From: Site-B1 sp963722665
GTDB taxonomy: Bacteria; Bacteroidota; Bacteroidia; Flavobacteriales; Flavobacteriaceae
Reading direction: 5' to 3'
NCBI GenBank assembly: GCA_963722665.1
Contig: CAVRNW010000009.1
Span: forward strand, 51,384-115,383
DNA length: 64,000 nucleotides
Shown here: piece after piece, positions 8,303 through 17,589 of the stretch
Layout of the letters: every line of letters starts with the position of its first letter
How positions within the stretch are numbered: position 1 is the stretch's first letter
Translations under genes and position numbers: made by a program
The notes under the pieces: generated by a model
What the model saw: only the letters and a program-made list of their open reading frames with translations
Database searches by the model: none
What the model was told of the DNA's origin: nothing

Positions 8303-10147
8303 ATGAAGAATTATTGTTTTTTCCTTTTTTTTATCTCCTTGGTCTTTGTTGCCTGTAAGAGTTCGGAACCTTTGGCCTCTAAGCCTTTACGGTCCAATGC
8401 AAATTATTGGCAGCAACATGTTGACTATAAAATGGAGATTGATATGAATGTGAATACATATCGATATAATGGAAAACAAACTTTAATTTACACAAACAAT
8501 TCTCCAGATGTTTTAAATAGGGTTTATTATCATTTGTTTTTTAATGCTTTTCAACCTGGCAGTGAAATGGATGTTCGCTCCTTGACTATTTCCGACCCCG
8601 ATCCTAGGGTTCGGGATGGGATTAGTAAACTCAAACCAAATGAAATTGGTTTTATAAATGTTAGATCATTAAAACAAAATGGCAAATCACTAAACTATGA
8701 AACCGTAGGAACAGTACTAGAAGTTGACCTGGATAAACCTATTTTACCGGGTGAAAAAGTCAAGTTTGACATGGTTTTTGACTCTCAAGTTCCACCTCAA
8801 ATACGTCGTGCAGGCAGGAACAACAAGGAAAATGTGGCTTTGTCAATGGCTCAATGGTATCCAAAAATTGCAGAATACGATTTTGAGGGCTGGCATGCAG
8901 ACCCTTACATTGGCAGGGAATTTTATGGGGTTTGGGGTGATTTTGATGTTAAGATCACCATTGACAAAAATTACGTTTTGGGTGGAACCGGATATTTGCA
9001 AAACCCGAATGAAATAGGTCACGGATATGAAACAAATAAAATAGACCCACCCAAGGGAGAAAAGCTTACATGGCATTTTAAAGCTCCTAATGTACACGAT
9101 TTCACATGGGCTGCGGACCCGGATTATATTCATGATAAAATGCAGGTTCCTGATGGCCCAATGTTGCATTTTTTATATAAAAACAACCCAAAATACATAG
9201 AGGGCTGGAAGAAACTTCAGCCTAAAACAGTAGAACTGATGCACTATTACAGTGAGAATATTGGCAAATACCCATATGATCAATACTCGGTCATTCAGGC
9301 AGGAGATGGGGGAATGGAATATGGCATGTGTACCTTTATTACAGGAAACAGGAGTTCCGGCAGTTTAATAGGTGTTACGGCTCATGAATTGGCGCATTCC
9401 TGGTTTCAGTTTATTTTGGCCTCTAATGAATCTATACATGAATGGATGGATGAAGGGTTTACAAGTTACATAAGTGATCTGGCCATGAATGAGGTAATGA
9501 ATCAAAATAAAGAAAACCCGACAGCAGGAGCATACAACAGTTATATTTACTTGGCGCTATCAGGATATGAGCAGCCACAAACCACTCACTCTGACAGGTA
9601 TGAATATAATCGAGTGTTTGGAATTTCCGCCTATAGTAAAGGTGAGGTATTCCTCGCTCAGTTAGGATATGTTATTGGGGAAGATCAACTTAAAAGAACA
9701 ATTAAAAAGTATTATAAAGATTTTGCCTTTAAACACCCAAGGCCAATTGATTTTATACGAACAGCTGAGAAAATTTCCGGTTTAGAGTTGGACTGGTATT
9801 TAATTGACTGGACTCAAACTACAAATACCATTGATTATGGAATTAAAGGTGTTCAGGAAATGGAAGGGATAACCACTATCGAGTTAGAGCGTATAGCTTT
9901 AATGCCAATGCCTATAGACCTAGAGGTTATTTATACCGATGGGTCCAAAGAATTGTTCTACATTCCTTTACAAATGATGCGTGGTGAAAAACCTGCTGAA
10001 TCTCCTAGAACAACTTTAAAAGACTGGGCCTGGGCTTATCCAACTTACAGATTTGAAATAAAAAGACCCAAATTCAAAATTTTATCTGTAACCATTGACC
10101 CAAAGAATAAGATGGCAGATGTTAACAAGGAAAACAACACCTTTTAG
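8303..10147 (+). CDS. M1 family metallopeptidase, lipoprotein
   Basis: The 614-residue protein begins with a lipoprotein signal (FVACKS, Cys18). The gluzincin motif HELAH lies at residues 361-365, with the third zinc ligand Glu384 in WMDEGF, 18 residues after the last motif His. The exopeptidase-type motif GGMEYGM at 336-342 corresponds to the GxMEN motif of M1 aminopeptidases but lacks its Asn. The family removes N-terminal residues from peptides; a lipid-anchored form suits peptide uptake or envelope protein turnover. It follows the S8 peptidase gene by 21 bp and is probably in the same operon, which would pair an endopeptidase with an exopeptidase. Confidence 0.93.
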   Translation: MKNYCFFLFFISLVFVACKSSEPLASKPLRSNANYWQQHVDYKMEIDMNVNTYRYNGKQTLIYTNNSPDVLNRVYYHLFFNAFQPGSEMDVRSLTISDPDPRVRDGISKLKPNEIGFINVRSLKQNGKSLNYETVGTVLEVDLDKPILPGEKVKFDMVFDSQVPPQIRRAGRNNKENVALSMAQWYPKIAEYDFEGWHADPYIGREFYGVWGDFDVKITIDKNYVLGGTGYLQNPNEIGHGYETNKIDPPKGEKLTWHFKAPNVHDFTWAADPDYIHDKMQVPDGPMLHFLYKNNPKYIEGWKKLQPKTVELMHYYSENIGKYPYDQYSVIQAGDGGMEYGMCTFITGNRSSGSLIGVTAHELAHSWFQFILASNESIHEWMDEGFTSYISDLAMNEVMNQNKENPTAGAYNSYIYLALSGYEQPQTTHSDRYEYNRVFGISAYSKGEVFLAQLGYVIGEDQLKRTIKKYYKDFAFKHPRPIDFIRTAEKISGLELDWYLIDWTQTTNTIDYGIKGVQEMEGITTIELERIALMPMPIDLEVIYTDGSKELFYIPLQMMRGEKPAESPRTTLKDWAWAYPTYRFEIKRPKFKILSVTIDPKNKMADVNKENNTF

Positions 10148-10176
10148 ATTGTTACAATGACACAACAATCCAATTG

Positions 10177-11379
10177 CTAATAAGGGGTTTTAAACCAGGA
10201 TTCCTTCTCATACATGTCGGTTTTTGCGTTTCTTGCCCTGTTGTATAGTCTTAGGTGGGTTTTATCCATTTGTTTGCTTCTGAAACCAAGTAAATGAAAA
10301 AGTTGTTTTGCAAAAAATCTGGCAATTTTAAGATTTACAATTAGCACGTGTTTTCTTTTATTCTCCCAATTTATTCCGGGAAATAGCACTAGTAAATTAT
10401 CTGCCTTAATTTTTCTTAAAACCGCTGATAGCCTGAGAAAAACAGGTTTAACTTTTCTTATAATAAAAAACCCGTCATCTCCTATCTCCTGGTATAAAGG
10501 CATAAACAATATTCCGTTTTGTTCAGACATTATTTCCTCGCCATCACTTGTGGCTAACAATGTTCCTTTTTTAATAGGTTGAAAGCTTTTAAATCCATTT
10601 TTCATTTTAAACACTTCGTTTTGTAATATCTTATGTAAATGGACAACCTCATATATTTCTGATTGATCATTGGAGGCCAACTGAATCTTATTATAATGTT
10701 CGTTTAAATCATGTATATCTTCTTCTTTAAGAACTCTGGTATAAACCAAGGCCATATAAAGAAATGATATGTGGTATGAAACAGAATTAAGTTCATCATG
10801 CTGACCGGATTCAAATCCTAAGGAAACATAGCCTAGTTCGTTGATGTACGATAGTAGTGGGCCATTTAAATACTCTTCTATGCCCAATACAATGGGTACG
10901 GGAAATTGTTTTGAAAAACGCCTGTTGATCAAGGCGTCATTAATTGTGATAAATGGTAAAGTTTTACTTGATGTGGTGTGTAGATCAATAAAATAAAATG
11001 GTCCGGGGTTTTCAGATATTATCTCATTTAAAAGGTCAAACAATTCAGACTGTTCTTTTTCTTCTGTGTTGAGTTCTTTTTTTCTAATTAATCGTTCAAG
11101 ATTTTCAAATGTCCAGATTCTGTTTAAATCTTCGTCAATAAATCTTTTGTTTACTTCAAGGGCCTTTAAATTTCCAGAAATTCCATATATAGTCCCATTT
11201 ATTTTATAATTCTCTATAGTCTTAAAAACCTCTTGTGTTGCAAATATTCCTGAGTTCTCATTACCGTGAATTCCCGCAAATATAACAACGGTTATGCCTT
11301 TTGCTTCGCCTTCAAGTTTATTAATTATCCTATTTACAGTTGTTGGTTTTTCTAGCGCTTTGCTATGAATTTGTATCAT
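10177..11379 (-). CDS. Succinylglutamate desuccinylase/aspartoacylase-like amidohydrolase
   Basis: A 400-residue cytoplasmic protein of the M14-like AstE/ASPA group. It shows the zinc motif HGNE (residues 38-41), the DLNR substrate-binding motif (84-87) and the third zinc ligand His134 in IDLHTTSS. The family hydrolyses N-acyl amino acids or acyl-peptides. The C-terminal part from about residue 240 has a beta-rich segment typical of the AstE family. It lies 4 bp downstream of the GCS2-CBS gene on the same strand. The pairing suggests that the ligase makes, and this enzyme trims or recycles, an amide-linked compound; that link is inference. Confidence 0.85.
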   Translation of the reverse strand: MIQIHSKALEKPTTVNRIINKLEGEAKGITVVIFAGIHGNENSGIFATQEVFKTIENYKINGTIYGISGNLKALEVNKRFIDEDLNRIWTFENLERLIRKKELNTEEKEQSELFDLLNEIISENPGPFYFIDLHTTSSKTLPFITINDALINRRFSKQFPVPIVLGIEEYLNGPLLSYINELGYVSLGFESGQHDELNSVSYHISFLYMALVYTRVLKEEDIHDLNEHYNKIQLASNDQSEIYEVVHLHKILQNEVFKMKNGFKSFQPIKKGTLLATSDGEEIMSEQNGILFMPLYQEIGDDGFFIIRKVKPVFLRLSAVLRKIKADNLLVLFPGINWENKRKHVLIVNLKIARFFAKQLFHLLGFRSKQMDKTHLRLYNRARNAKTDMYEKESWFKTPY

Positions 11380-11383
11380 GCAA

Positions 11384-13234
11384 TTAAATATCGTTTGAAG
11401 TAATTATTCCTATCAGCTTGCCTTTTTTAACAACCGGGATTCCGTGAATGTTGTTTATTTTCATTATTTCTTTAGCCTCGTTTAAACTTTTATCCTGGGA
11501 AATTGTAATGACATCCTTGATCATCATACTATTTACTGATGTTGTAATCATTTCTTTGTCGTTTAAAAAGTCTTTAATGTCTCTCCAGGTGAGCAAGCCT
11601 ATCAGTTTTGTGTTTTTATTTATAACCGGAACATGGTGAATATTTCTCCATTGCATAATATTTAAAACCAGTTCAAGACTATCATGAACGTCCACGGTAA
11701 AAGTGTCTTTGCTCATTTTATGCCTTACCGTCTTTTGGTCATCAGTTAAGATCTGAATATTCTGACGAGTAGTGCTCCAGCTAGAAACAGGTTCGTCCTT
11801 TTCCTGCTTTTTATGCATATTCGCCGTTAATATTTGCGATGCTTCAAAAGGTTTATTGGATTTTAAAAGATTTCTATAGCTTTTGACCATCCACTGTGAA
11901 CCGTTGTTAGATTTTACCCTGTTTTCAATAATACCCAGATAATACTGTGCATCTTCTTCTGAAACTCCCGCATTTAACAGGCCACTAAAAGCCATAGGTA
12001 ATAACTCATTTAATATTAATTTATGACTGGATATGAGCTCACCATCCCAGTAAAACTGGGTTGTCATTCCATATCGAGCCGCATTAAAGAAATTTGATTT
12101 AACATCTCTAAAATCCATCATCTTCTCGATGTTCTTATATTTTTTTGATTTTCCAACCATTACTCCTACCCAAAACACCAGATTGGCTATTTCGTCAATT
12201 ACAGATGGTCCGGAAGGTATATATCTGTTTTCGATCCTCAAATGTGGCTTTCCGTTGCTAACACCATAGCATACCCTGTTCCATCTGTAAACTGTTCCAT
12301 TGTGTAAACTCAATGCCATTAATTTCGGAATTTCTCCATTTTCAAGCATTTCCACACTATCTCTAATATATTCTGAAGTAACGAGGCTCCGAAACCTTGA
12401 AACGTTTTTTTTAAAGATATCTGAAACAGACCCCTCTTCCCATTTACTTCCAAAGCTAACTCTTGCCTGTCTTTCATTTAACAAAAATGAATTGGCTCGC
12501 GTATCTACACTTTGTGTGAACAGAGATATTCTTGTTTCGCTCCATAATTCCTTCCCAAATAAAAGTGGTGAATTGGTACATGCCGCCAGAATTGGTCCTG
12601 AGATTGCCTGAGCCCAGTTGTATTTTTCAATAAACTCATCCGGATTTATTTGAAGGTGCATTTGAAAACTTGTATTACAGCCTTCCAGCATCACTGAGTC
12701 ATGCAGAAAATTCAATTCGTCAACGCCTTTTATTTTGATATCAAATTCTTGTTTTCGGGACTCTACCATCGCTTCATTTAACACATAATACCTTTGTATA
12801 GGGGTCATATTGTCAATGGACATATGGTGTAAAGTTAGTGTGGGTAAAATTCCTGACAATACTATTTTAGAGTTCTTTGTTTTAGTAACCTTTTTTGCCT
12901 TGTCTAGTAATCCGTTGAGTGTTTTATGTAATGTTGAAAAACAGTTTCCTTTGAGTTCTACCGGATCTAAATTTATCTCTAAGTTGTAATTACCAATTTC
13001 CGTTGTAAAATGGTCGTCATTTATTTCCTTTAATACTTCTAAAGCTATTCCATTTGGCATAAAATGATCATCCACAATGCAAAACTCTTGTTCGGCTCCA
13101 ATTCTCATTGGCGCTTTTTCAATAAGCCCCCTTTTTGTCATGAGCTCTAAAGCCTTAATATCCTTGATCAATTGATGCACGTATCCTGCCTTCTCTTTGG
13201 GTTGGGTTAACCTTGTGACTTTTAAAATTCCCAT
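11384..13234 (-). CDS. Glutamate-cysteine-ligase (GCS2)-like protein with C-terminal CBS pair
   Basis: The 616-residue protein has two parts. Residues about 40-430 resemble the GCS2/YbdK carboxylate-amine ligase family: RIGAEQEFCI near 44-53, a GNYNLEINLDP segment and a QMHLQI strand. Residues about 500-616 form two CBS motifs: one from HDSLELVLNIM to LIGLLTWRDI, then one from DKSLNEAKEIM to LIGIITSNDI. CBS pairs usually bind adenine nucleotides and regulate the attached enzyme. The true substrates are unknown; the annotation glutamate-cysteine ligase should not be taken literally. It is the first gene of a two-gene operon with the AstE-like hydrolase. Confidence 0.82.
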   Translation of the reverse strand: MGILKVTRLTQPKEKAGYVHQLIKDIKALELMTKRGLIEKAPMRIGAEQEFCIVDDHFMPNGIALEVLKEINDDHFTTEIGNYNLEINLDPVELKGNCFSTLHKTLNGLLDKAKKVTKTKNSKIVLSGILPTLTLHHMSIDNMTPIQRYYVLNEAMVESRKQEFDIKIKGVDELNFLHDSVMLEGCNTSFQMHLQINPDEFIEKYNWAQAISGPILAACTNSPLLFGKELWSETRISLFTQSVDTRANSFLLNERQARVSFGSKWEEGSVSDIFKKNVSRFRSLVTSEYIRDSVEMLENGEIPKLMALSLHNGTVYRWNRVCYGVSNGKPHLRIENRYIPSGPSVIDEIANLVFWVGVMVGKSKKYKNIEKMMDFRDVKSNFFNAARYGMTTQFYWDGELISSHKLILNELLPMAFSGLLNAGVSEEDAQYYLGIIENRVKSNNGSQWMVKSYRNLLKSNKPFEASQILTANMHKKQEKDEPVSSWSTTRQNIQILTDDQKTVRHKMSKDTFTVDVHDSLELVLNIMQWRNIHHVPVINKNTKLIGLLTWRDIKDFLNDKEMITTSVNSMMIKDVITISQDKSLNEAKEIMKINNIHGIPVVKKGKLIGIITSNDI

Positions 13235-13343
13235 AAATCAAGAATTAAATATTGATACAATCTGTTAATTTAAATGAATTTAAATTTACAAAATATGATT
13301 ATTATCACTCAACTTTTCAATACCACGTAATTGAGTTAAGTCA

Positions 13344-13351
13344 TATTTTTG
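13344..13351 (+). promoter_or_regulatory. Possible -7 promoter element of rnpA
   Basis: TATTTTTG fits the Bacteroidota -7 consensus TAnnTTTG and lies 13 bp before the rnpA start codon. A correctly spaced -33 TTG was not found. Confidence 0.4.
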
Positions 13352-13364
13352 TATTCTTGTTGGT

Positions 13365-13724
13365 ATGGATCTTTCTTATTCAAAAAATAACAAACTTAAA
13401 AGCAAAAAGCTAATAGAAAAACTTTTTGATGAAGGTCAGGCTCTGTCTGCATTTCCGCTAAGATTAATTTATATAAATACAGATGCTCCTAATCAAGTTG
13501 GGGTTTCGGTCAGTAAAAAGAATTTTAGAAGAGCTGTTGACAGAAACAGAATAAAACGATTGTTGCGAGAAGCCTACAGGCATAATAAAAAAATGTTAAT
13601 AGATAACAATATTTCGGGTTATGCGTTAATGATTCTATATATTGGCAAAGATTTGCCTGATTATAAATTAGTTAGTGAAAAAACACAAACGTTATTTTCT
13701 AAATTTTTAAACAAAATTTCGTAA
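13365..13724 (+). CDS. rnpA: Ribonuclease P protein component
   Basis: The 119-residue basic protein has the RNase P protein layout: an N-terminal segment KSKKLIEKLFDEGQ, the strand VGVSVSKKNFRRAV and the RNR motif DRNRIKRLLREAYR (around residues 52-66) that binds the catalytic RNA. The enzyme matures the 5' end of tRNAs. It is the first gene of a plus-strand run continuing with a DUF4349 lipoprotein 17 bp downstream and an S41 peptidase. The usual partner rpmH is not present upstream. Confidence 0.95.
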   Translation: MDLSYSKNNKLKSKKLIEKLFDEGQALSAFPLRLIYINTDAPNQVGVSVSKKNFRRAVDRNRIKRLLREAYRHNKKMLIDNNISGYALMILYIGKDLPDYKLVSEKTQTLFSKFLNKIS

Positions 13725-13741
13725 CCTATATCATTAAATTA

Positions 13742-14566
13742 ATGAGATTATTTATACTTCTTTTCCTTTATGTTATTCCGTTAGCGTGTTCCACTGGTTC
13801 TTCTGACACTCATGAACCGGAAGTCAGCTATAGTGATATGGAAGCCGTTTCCATTGAAGAGGCCTACAAAGAGTCTAATGCGGTTCCCATATCAAATGAA
13901 GACCTCGGGCAAAGATTGATCAAGGAGTCTTTTTTGCGATTTGAAACACAAGATCTTGATAAGACTTACAATGAAATTATCCGTTTTGTAAAGCAAAATA
14001 ATGGTTTTCTACAAGATGATAATTCTAATAAATCATACAATCGAATTTCACGAAATCTGACTATTAGAATTCCTACTGATAATTTTCAAAATACCATAGA
14101 TTCAATTAATAGTCATGTGGTGTTTTTTGACACCAAGCGCATTTCATCAAAAGATGTAACCGAAGAATTTATCGATTTGGAAGCACGTTTAAAGGCAAAA
14201 CAGACTCTTGAAAAACGCTATCTAGAGCTATTGTCAAAAGCTAGGAATGTAAAAGAAATTCTGGAGGTTGAAAGAGAATTGTCAAATATAAGAGAAGAAA
14301 TTGAAGCCAAACAAGGGCGATTGAAATATTTACAAAACAAAGTCTCATTAAGCACTCTAAATGTCGAATTTTATAAAACCACATCAGAAAGCGGTGTAAC
14401 GGTTTCTTATGGAAATAAAATGTGGAATGCTGTAAAATCTGGATTTAACGGTTTATCTTTTTTCTTCCTTGGGATATTGCACATTTGGCCATTTATATTG
14501 ATGCTGATTATTATGTTCTTCGTAATTAGAAGATGGTATATTAAAAACAAACGAAATGAAGCTTAA
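13742..14566 (+). CDS. DUF4349 domain-containing lipoprotein
   Basis: A 274-residue protein with a signal sequence and probable lipobox around PLACSTG (Cys16). The mature part reads like a DUF4349 domain, including RFETQDLDKTYNEI, then a long charged coiled coil (about 140-200, containing EVERELSNIREEIEAKQ). It ends with a hydrophobic membrane segment (about 235-260) followed by basic residues. The function of the family is not established. The last 11 bases overlap the start of the S41 peptidase gene, which points to co-translation. Confidence 0.85.
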   Translation: MRLFILLFLYVIPLACSTGSSDTHEPEVSYSDMEAVSIEEAYKESNAVPISNEDLGQRLIKESFLRFETQDLDKTYNEIIRFVKQNNGFLQDDNSNKSYNRISRNLTIRIPTDNFQNTIDSINSHVVFFDTKRISSKDVTEEFIDLEARLKAKQTLEKRYLELLSKARNVKEILEVERELSNIREEIEAKQGRLKYLQNKVSLSTLNVEFYKTTSESGVTVSYGNKMWNAVKSGFNGLSFFFLGILHIWPFILMLIIMFFVIRRWYIKNKRNEA

Positions 14567-16187
14567 TAAATTGAAAAAAAGAATATTGATTCCTGTTTTA
14601 GCATTAACTGTCTTTTTTACAGGAACTGCATTCAAAAGCGATTTTTTTGAAATAGCAAAACAACTGGAGATATTCACAACCTTATTCAAAGAGCTGAATA
14701 TGAATTATGTTGATGAAACCAATCCTGGTGATTTAATGGATACCGCCATAAAGAATATGTTAAGGGACCTGGATCCGTATACAACTTTCCTAAATGAGCA
14801 GGATGTTGAGGCGGCAAGGATTAATAACACTGGTGATTATACCGGAATAGGCGCGAGAGTACAAATAAAAAAGGATAAGTTGATAATAGTGGAGCCCTAT
14901 AAGGATTATCCTGCTGACAAGGCCGGATTAAAGGCGGGTGATGAAATTATACGCATTGGAAATATCAATGTTGCCGATTTTAAAGAAAATGCAGCCGATT
15001 TAATAAAAGGATCTCCCGGATCATCAACAGAAATTGAATATTTAAGACAAGGGGAAAGTTATACAACAAAAATAACACGAGAAGAGGTCCAGATAAAGGC
15101 AGTTCCTCATTATTCAATGATAGAGAATAAAGTTGGGTATATTGTTTTAAGCAAATTTAATAGCAAAGCGTCTGCAGAAACCATAGAAGCTTTAAGAGAG
15201 TTAAAAGCAGATGGTGCAGAAAAAATTATTCTTGATCTAAGAGGTAATCCGGGGGGGTTGCTTAGGGAGGCTGTAAATGTCACTAATATCTTTGTCCCTA
15301 AAGGACAGCTGGTTGTTACTACAAAATCTAAGGTAAGTAAATACAATAAGACATATTATACCAACAGGGATCCAATTGATCTTGAAATTCCTTTAGTTGT
15401 TTTGATTAATGGCAGCAGTGCTTCTGCTAGTGAAATTGTATCTGGAGCACTTCAGGATCTAGACCGGGCGGTTATTGTTGGAGCAAGAAGTTTTGGCAAA
15501 GGGCTGGTGCAAAGACCAAAGCAGCTTAGTTATGGCACTCAAATAAAGATTACAATTTCAAGATACTACACTCCTTCCGGGCGATGCATACAATCTCTGG
15601 ATTACTGGAATAGAGATGATAAGGGAAAGGCAGTAAAAATTAAACAATACAATGAGTTTAAAACAAAAAAAGGGCGCAAAGTATATGATGGAGGTGGTGT
15701 TGCGCCTGATGTACAACTGGATATTACCAAAAACAGTGCTATTACAAATGCTATATTAAGCGAAAATTATATTTTTGATTATGCTACTACTTATTATTAC
15801 GGTCATGAAATAAATGACATTAACTCTTTTAGATTTACGGATTCTGATTTTAAAGACTTTAAGAACTACTTAAAGAAGAAGAATTTTTCTTTCGAAACAA
15901 AAACAGAAAAGGCGATGAATTCTGCTTTCGAAATAGCAAAAGAGGAAGAACTCAATTTAAGCATTGAAACTGATTATAATGAACTTATTCAACATTTAAA
16001 TGCTTATAAAAGCAAAATAATTGATGATCAGAAAACGCAGTTATCTTCATTGCTTACAGATGAGATCGTTAAAAGGTATGCCTATAGAGAAGGCCTTTAT
16101 GACTATTATGCCATGTATAATCCTGAAATTAAAAAAGCATCTGAAATTTTAAATAATCCCATAACATATAACGGTTATTTGAAATAA
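14556..16187 (+). CDS. S41 family C-terminal processing peptidase
   Basis: The 543-residue protein has an N-terminal hydrophobic export signal, a PDZ domain (about 85-165, with GDYTGIGARV and KAGLKAGDEI) and the S41 catalytic core. The Ser/Lys dyad is visible: the serine cluster SSASASEI at 287-294 and Lys315 in SFGKGLVQ. About 180 extra residues follow the core. Such tail-specific proteases cleave periplasmic proteins at their C-termini. The gene starts inside the end of the DUF4349 gene (11-bp overlap). Confidence 0.93.
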   Translation: MKLNKLKKRILIPVLALTVFFTGTAFKSDFFEIAKQLEIFTTLFKELNMNYVDETNPGDLMDTAIKNMLRDLDPYTTFLNEQDVEAARINNTGDYTGIGARVQIKKDKLIIVEPYKDYPADKAGLKAGDEIIRIGNINVADFKENAADLIKGSPGSSTEIEYLRQGESYTTKITREEVQIKAVPHYSMIENKVGYIVLSKFNSKASAETIEALRELKADGAEKIILDLRGNPGGLLREAVNVTNIFVPKGQLVVTTKSKVSKYNKTYYTNRDPIDLEIPLVVLINGSSASASEIVSGALQDLDRAVIVGARSFGKGLVQRPKQLSYGTQIKITISRYYTPSGRCIQSLDYWNRDDKGKAVKIKQYNEFKTKKGRKVYDGGGVAPDVQLDITKNSAITNAILSENYIFDYATTYYYGHEINDINSFRFTDSDFKDFKNYLKKKNFSFETKTEKAMNSAFEIAKEEELNLSIETDYNELIQHLNAYKSKIIDDQKTQLSSLLTDEIVKRYAYREGLYDYYAMYNPEIKKASEILNNPITYNGYLK

Positions 16188-16267
16188 TTAAATGCTAAAC
16201 ATAATATGGCACTACCTTTGAGATATAAAAAAAGTTATATTTACAGAGTGTTCTCAACTTGGTTTTA

Positions 16268-17101
16268 ATGAAACAGGTATTTATATTACTAATATTATTC
16301 TCTCAAATTTCGTTTGCACAAAATGAGCTCATCCATGAAGTTTATTTTGAAACAGACAAATTTGATGTTCCTGAAACCGAAGAAAGCAGGCTGCTTTTAT
16401 TTATTCAGAATCTTCACGACATAGATATAGAAAAAATTTCTATTTATGGTTTTTGCGATGACAGGGGCAGCGATTCCTATAATTTGGTTTTGTCACAGAA
16501 CAGGGCTAATTCAATAAAAACCGTTTTTTCAAACAATGAAATTGATCAGGGCCTCATAACAAATGTAGATGGTAAGGGAGAAATTCTGTTGAAAATAGTC
16601 AAGGAACACGATATTAACAAGGTTCGGGGATTAAACAGGAAGGTTGAAATTATTGTAGTGCCTAAAATTGAAGAAAAGGTTGTGGAGGTAGTGGTTGAAA
16701 ATAAAAAAACTATTTACAGTACCGAGCTAAAAAAGGGAGATAAAGTTACATTAGATAAGCTGTTGTTTAAAACAGGATATAGTTATCTCACTTCAAATTC
16801 GGTTAAGGTATTGAAGCAGATTGCAGATACTTTGGTAAAAAGAAAAGAATTGTATTTTACCATTCAAGGTCATGTCTGTTGCACACAAAACAGCAGGGAC
16901 GCGGTTGATAGAAAAACAAAGCAGCGCAATTTATCTGTGGCAAGAGCTAAGTATGTGTACGATTATTTGGTTAAAAAAGGAGTAGATAAAAAAAGGATGA
17001 AATATGTTGGGATGAGGCGTAAATTCCCTCTTGGTGGTGATCCTAAGTACGACAGGCGTGTTGAGATATTAATAACTTATGTCGCTGAAAAAAAGAATTG
17101 A
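16268..17101 (+). CDS. OmpA family protein with two OmpA-like domains
   Basis: I start at the ATG at 16268, because translation from there gives a clean signal peptide (MKQVFILLILFSQISFAQ); the in-frame TTG at 16259 only adds three residues. The mature protein (about 260 residues) contains two OmpA/MotB-like peptidoglycan-binding repeats. The first (about 25-130) includes IYGFCDDRGSDSYNLVLSQNRA and the second (about 160-275) includes FTIQGHVCCTQNSRDAVDRKTK and RRVEILI. The second domain has adjacent cysteines at the start of its loop. No beta-barrel domain is present, so it is probably a periplasmic or outer-membrane-attached anchor protein. Confidence 0.88.
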   Translation: MKQVFILLILFSQISFAQNELIHEVYFETDKFDVPETEESRLLLFIQNLHDIDIEKISIYGFCDDRGSDSYNLVLSQNRANSIKTVFSNNEIDQGLITNVDGKGEILLKIVKEHDINKVRGLNRKVEIIVVPKIEEKVVEVVVENKKTIYSTELKKGDKVTLDKLLFKTGYSYLTSNSVKVLKQIADTLVKRKELYFTIQGHVCCTQNSRDAVDRKTKQRNLSVARAKYVYDYLVKKGVDKKRMKYVGMRRKFPLGGDPKYDRRVEILITYVAEKKN

Positions 17102-17143
17102 TTATAGGTTTGGCAATTCCAGTTTTATTAGGACAGTTTTCTT

Positions 17144-17587
17144 TTAATGCTTAATCATTGCTATATGAGGAATTCCATCTTCAAGATACTCCTCTCCTAC
17201 TTGTATAAATCCTAAATTATTGTAGAATTTTTTTAAATAGGTTTGAGCAGAAACCTTGATGGTGGTTTCTTTAAATTCATCCCGGATAGTTTTAATTGAA
17301 GCATTCATAATATCATACCCAAATCCAGATCCTCTTTCTTTTTGACTAACCACAACCCTACCTATACTCGCTTCCTTAAAATAGTCACCTGGCTTAAATA
17401 TTCTGGCATAGGCGACAATATCGTTGTTTTTTATACCTAAGATGTGTATCGCTTTTTTATCCTTTTTGTCTATATCCTGATACACACAATCCTGCTCTAC
17501 AACAAACACTTCGCTGCGCAATCTTAATAAACCGTAAAGCTCATCAATACTAAGTTTATTATAGGGTTTTATAATTATAGATATCAT
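17144..17587 (-). CDS. ElaA-type GNAT N-acetyltransferase
   Basis: A 147-residue acetyltransferase. The N-terminal LYGLLRLRSEVFVVEQDCVYQD stretch is characteristic of the ElaA subgroup, followed by the acetyl-CoA site (IGRVVVSQKERGSGFGYDIM). The acceptor substrate of ElaA proteins is not established. It is the last gene of a minus-strand set rpiB - CDF transporter - this gene, with 2 bp between it and the transporter gene. Confidence 0.88.
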   Translation of the reverse strand: MISIIIKPYNKLSIDELYGLLRLRSEVFVVEQDCVYQDIDKKDKKAIHILGIKNNDIVAYARIFKPGDYFKEASIGRVVVSQKERGSGFGYDIMNASIKTIRDEFKETTIKVSAQTYLKKFYNNLGFIQVGEEYLEDGIPHIAMIKH

Positions 17588-17589
17588 AC

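Noticed and set aside
8724..9169. Overlapping frames inside the M1 peptidase gene
   Set aside because: Both are out-of-frame or antisense shadows of an intact 614-residue peptidase.
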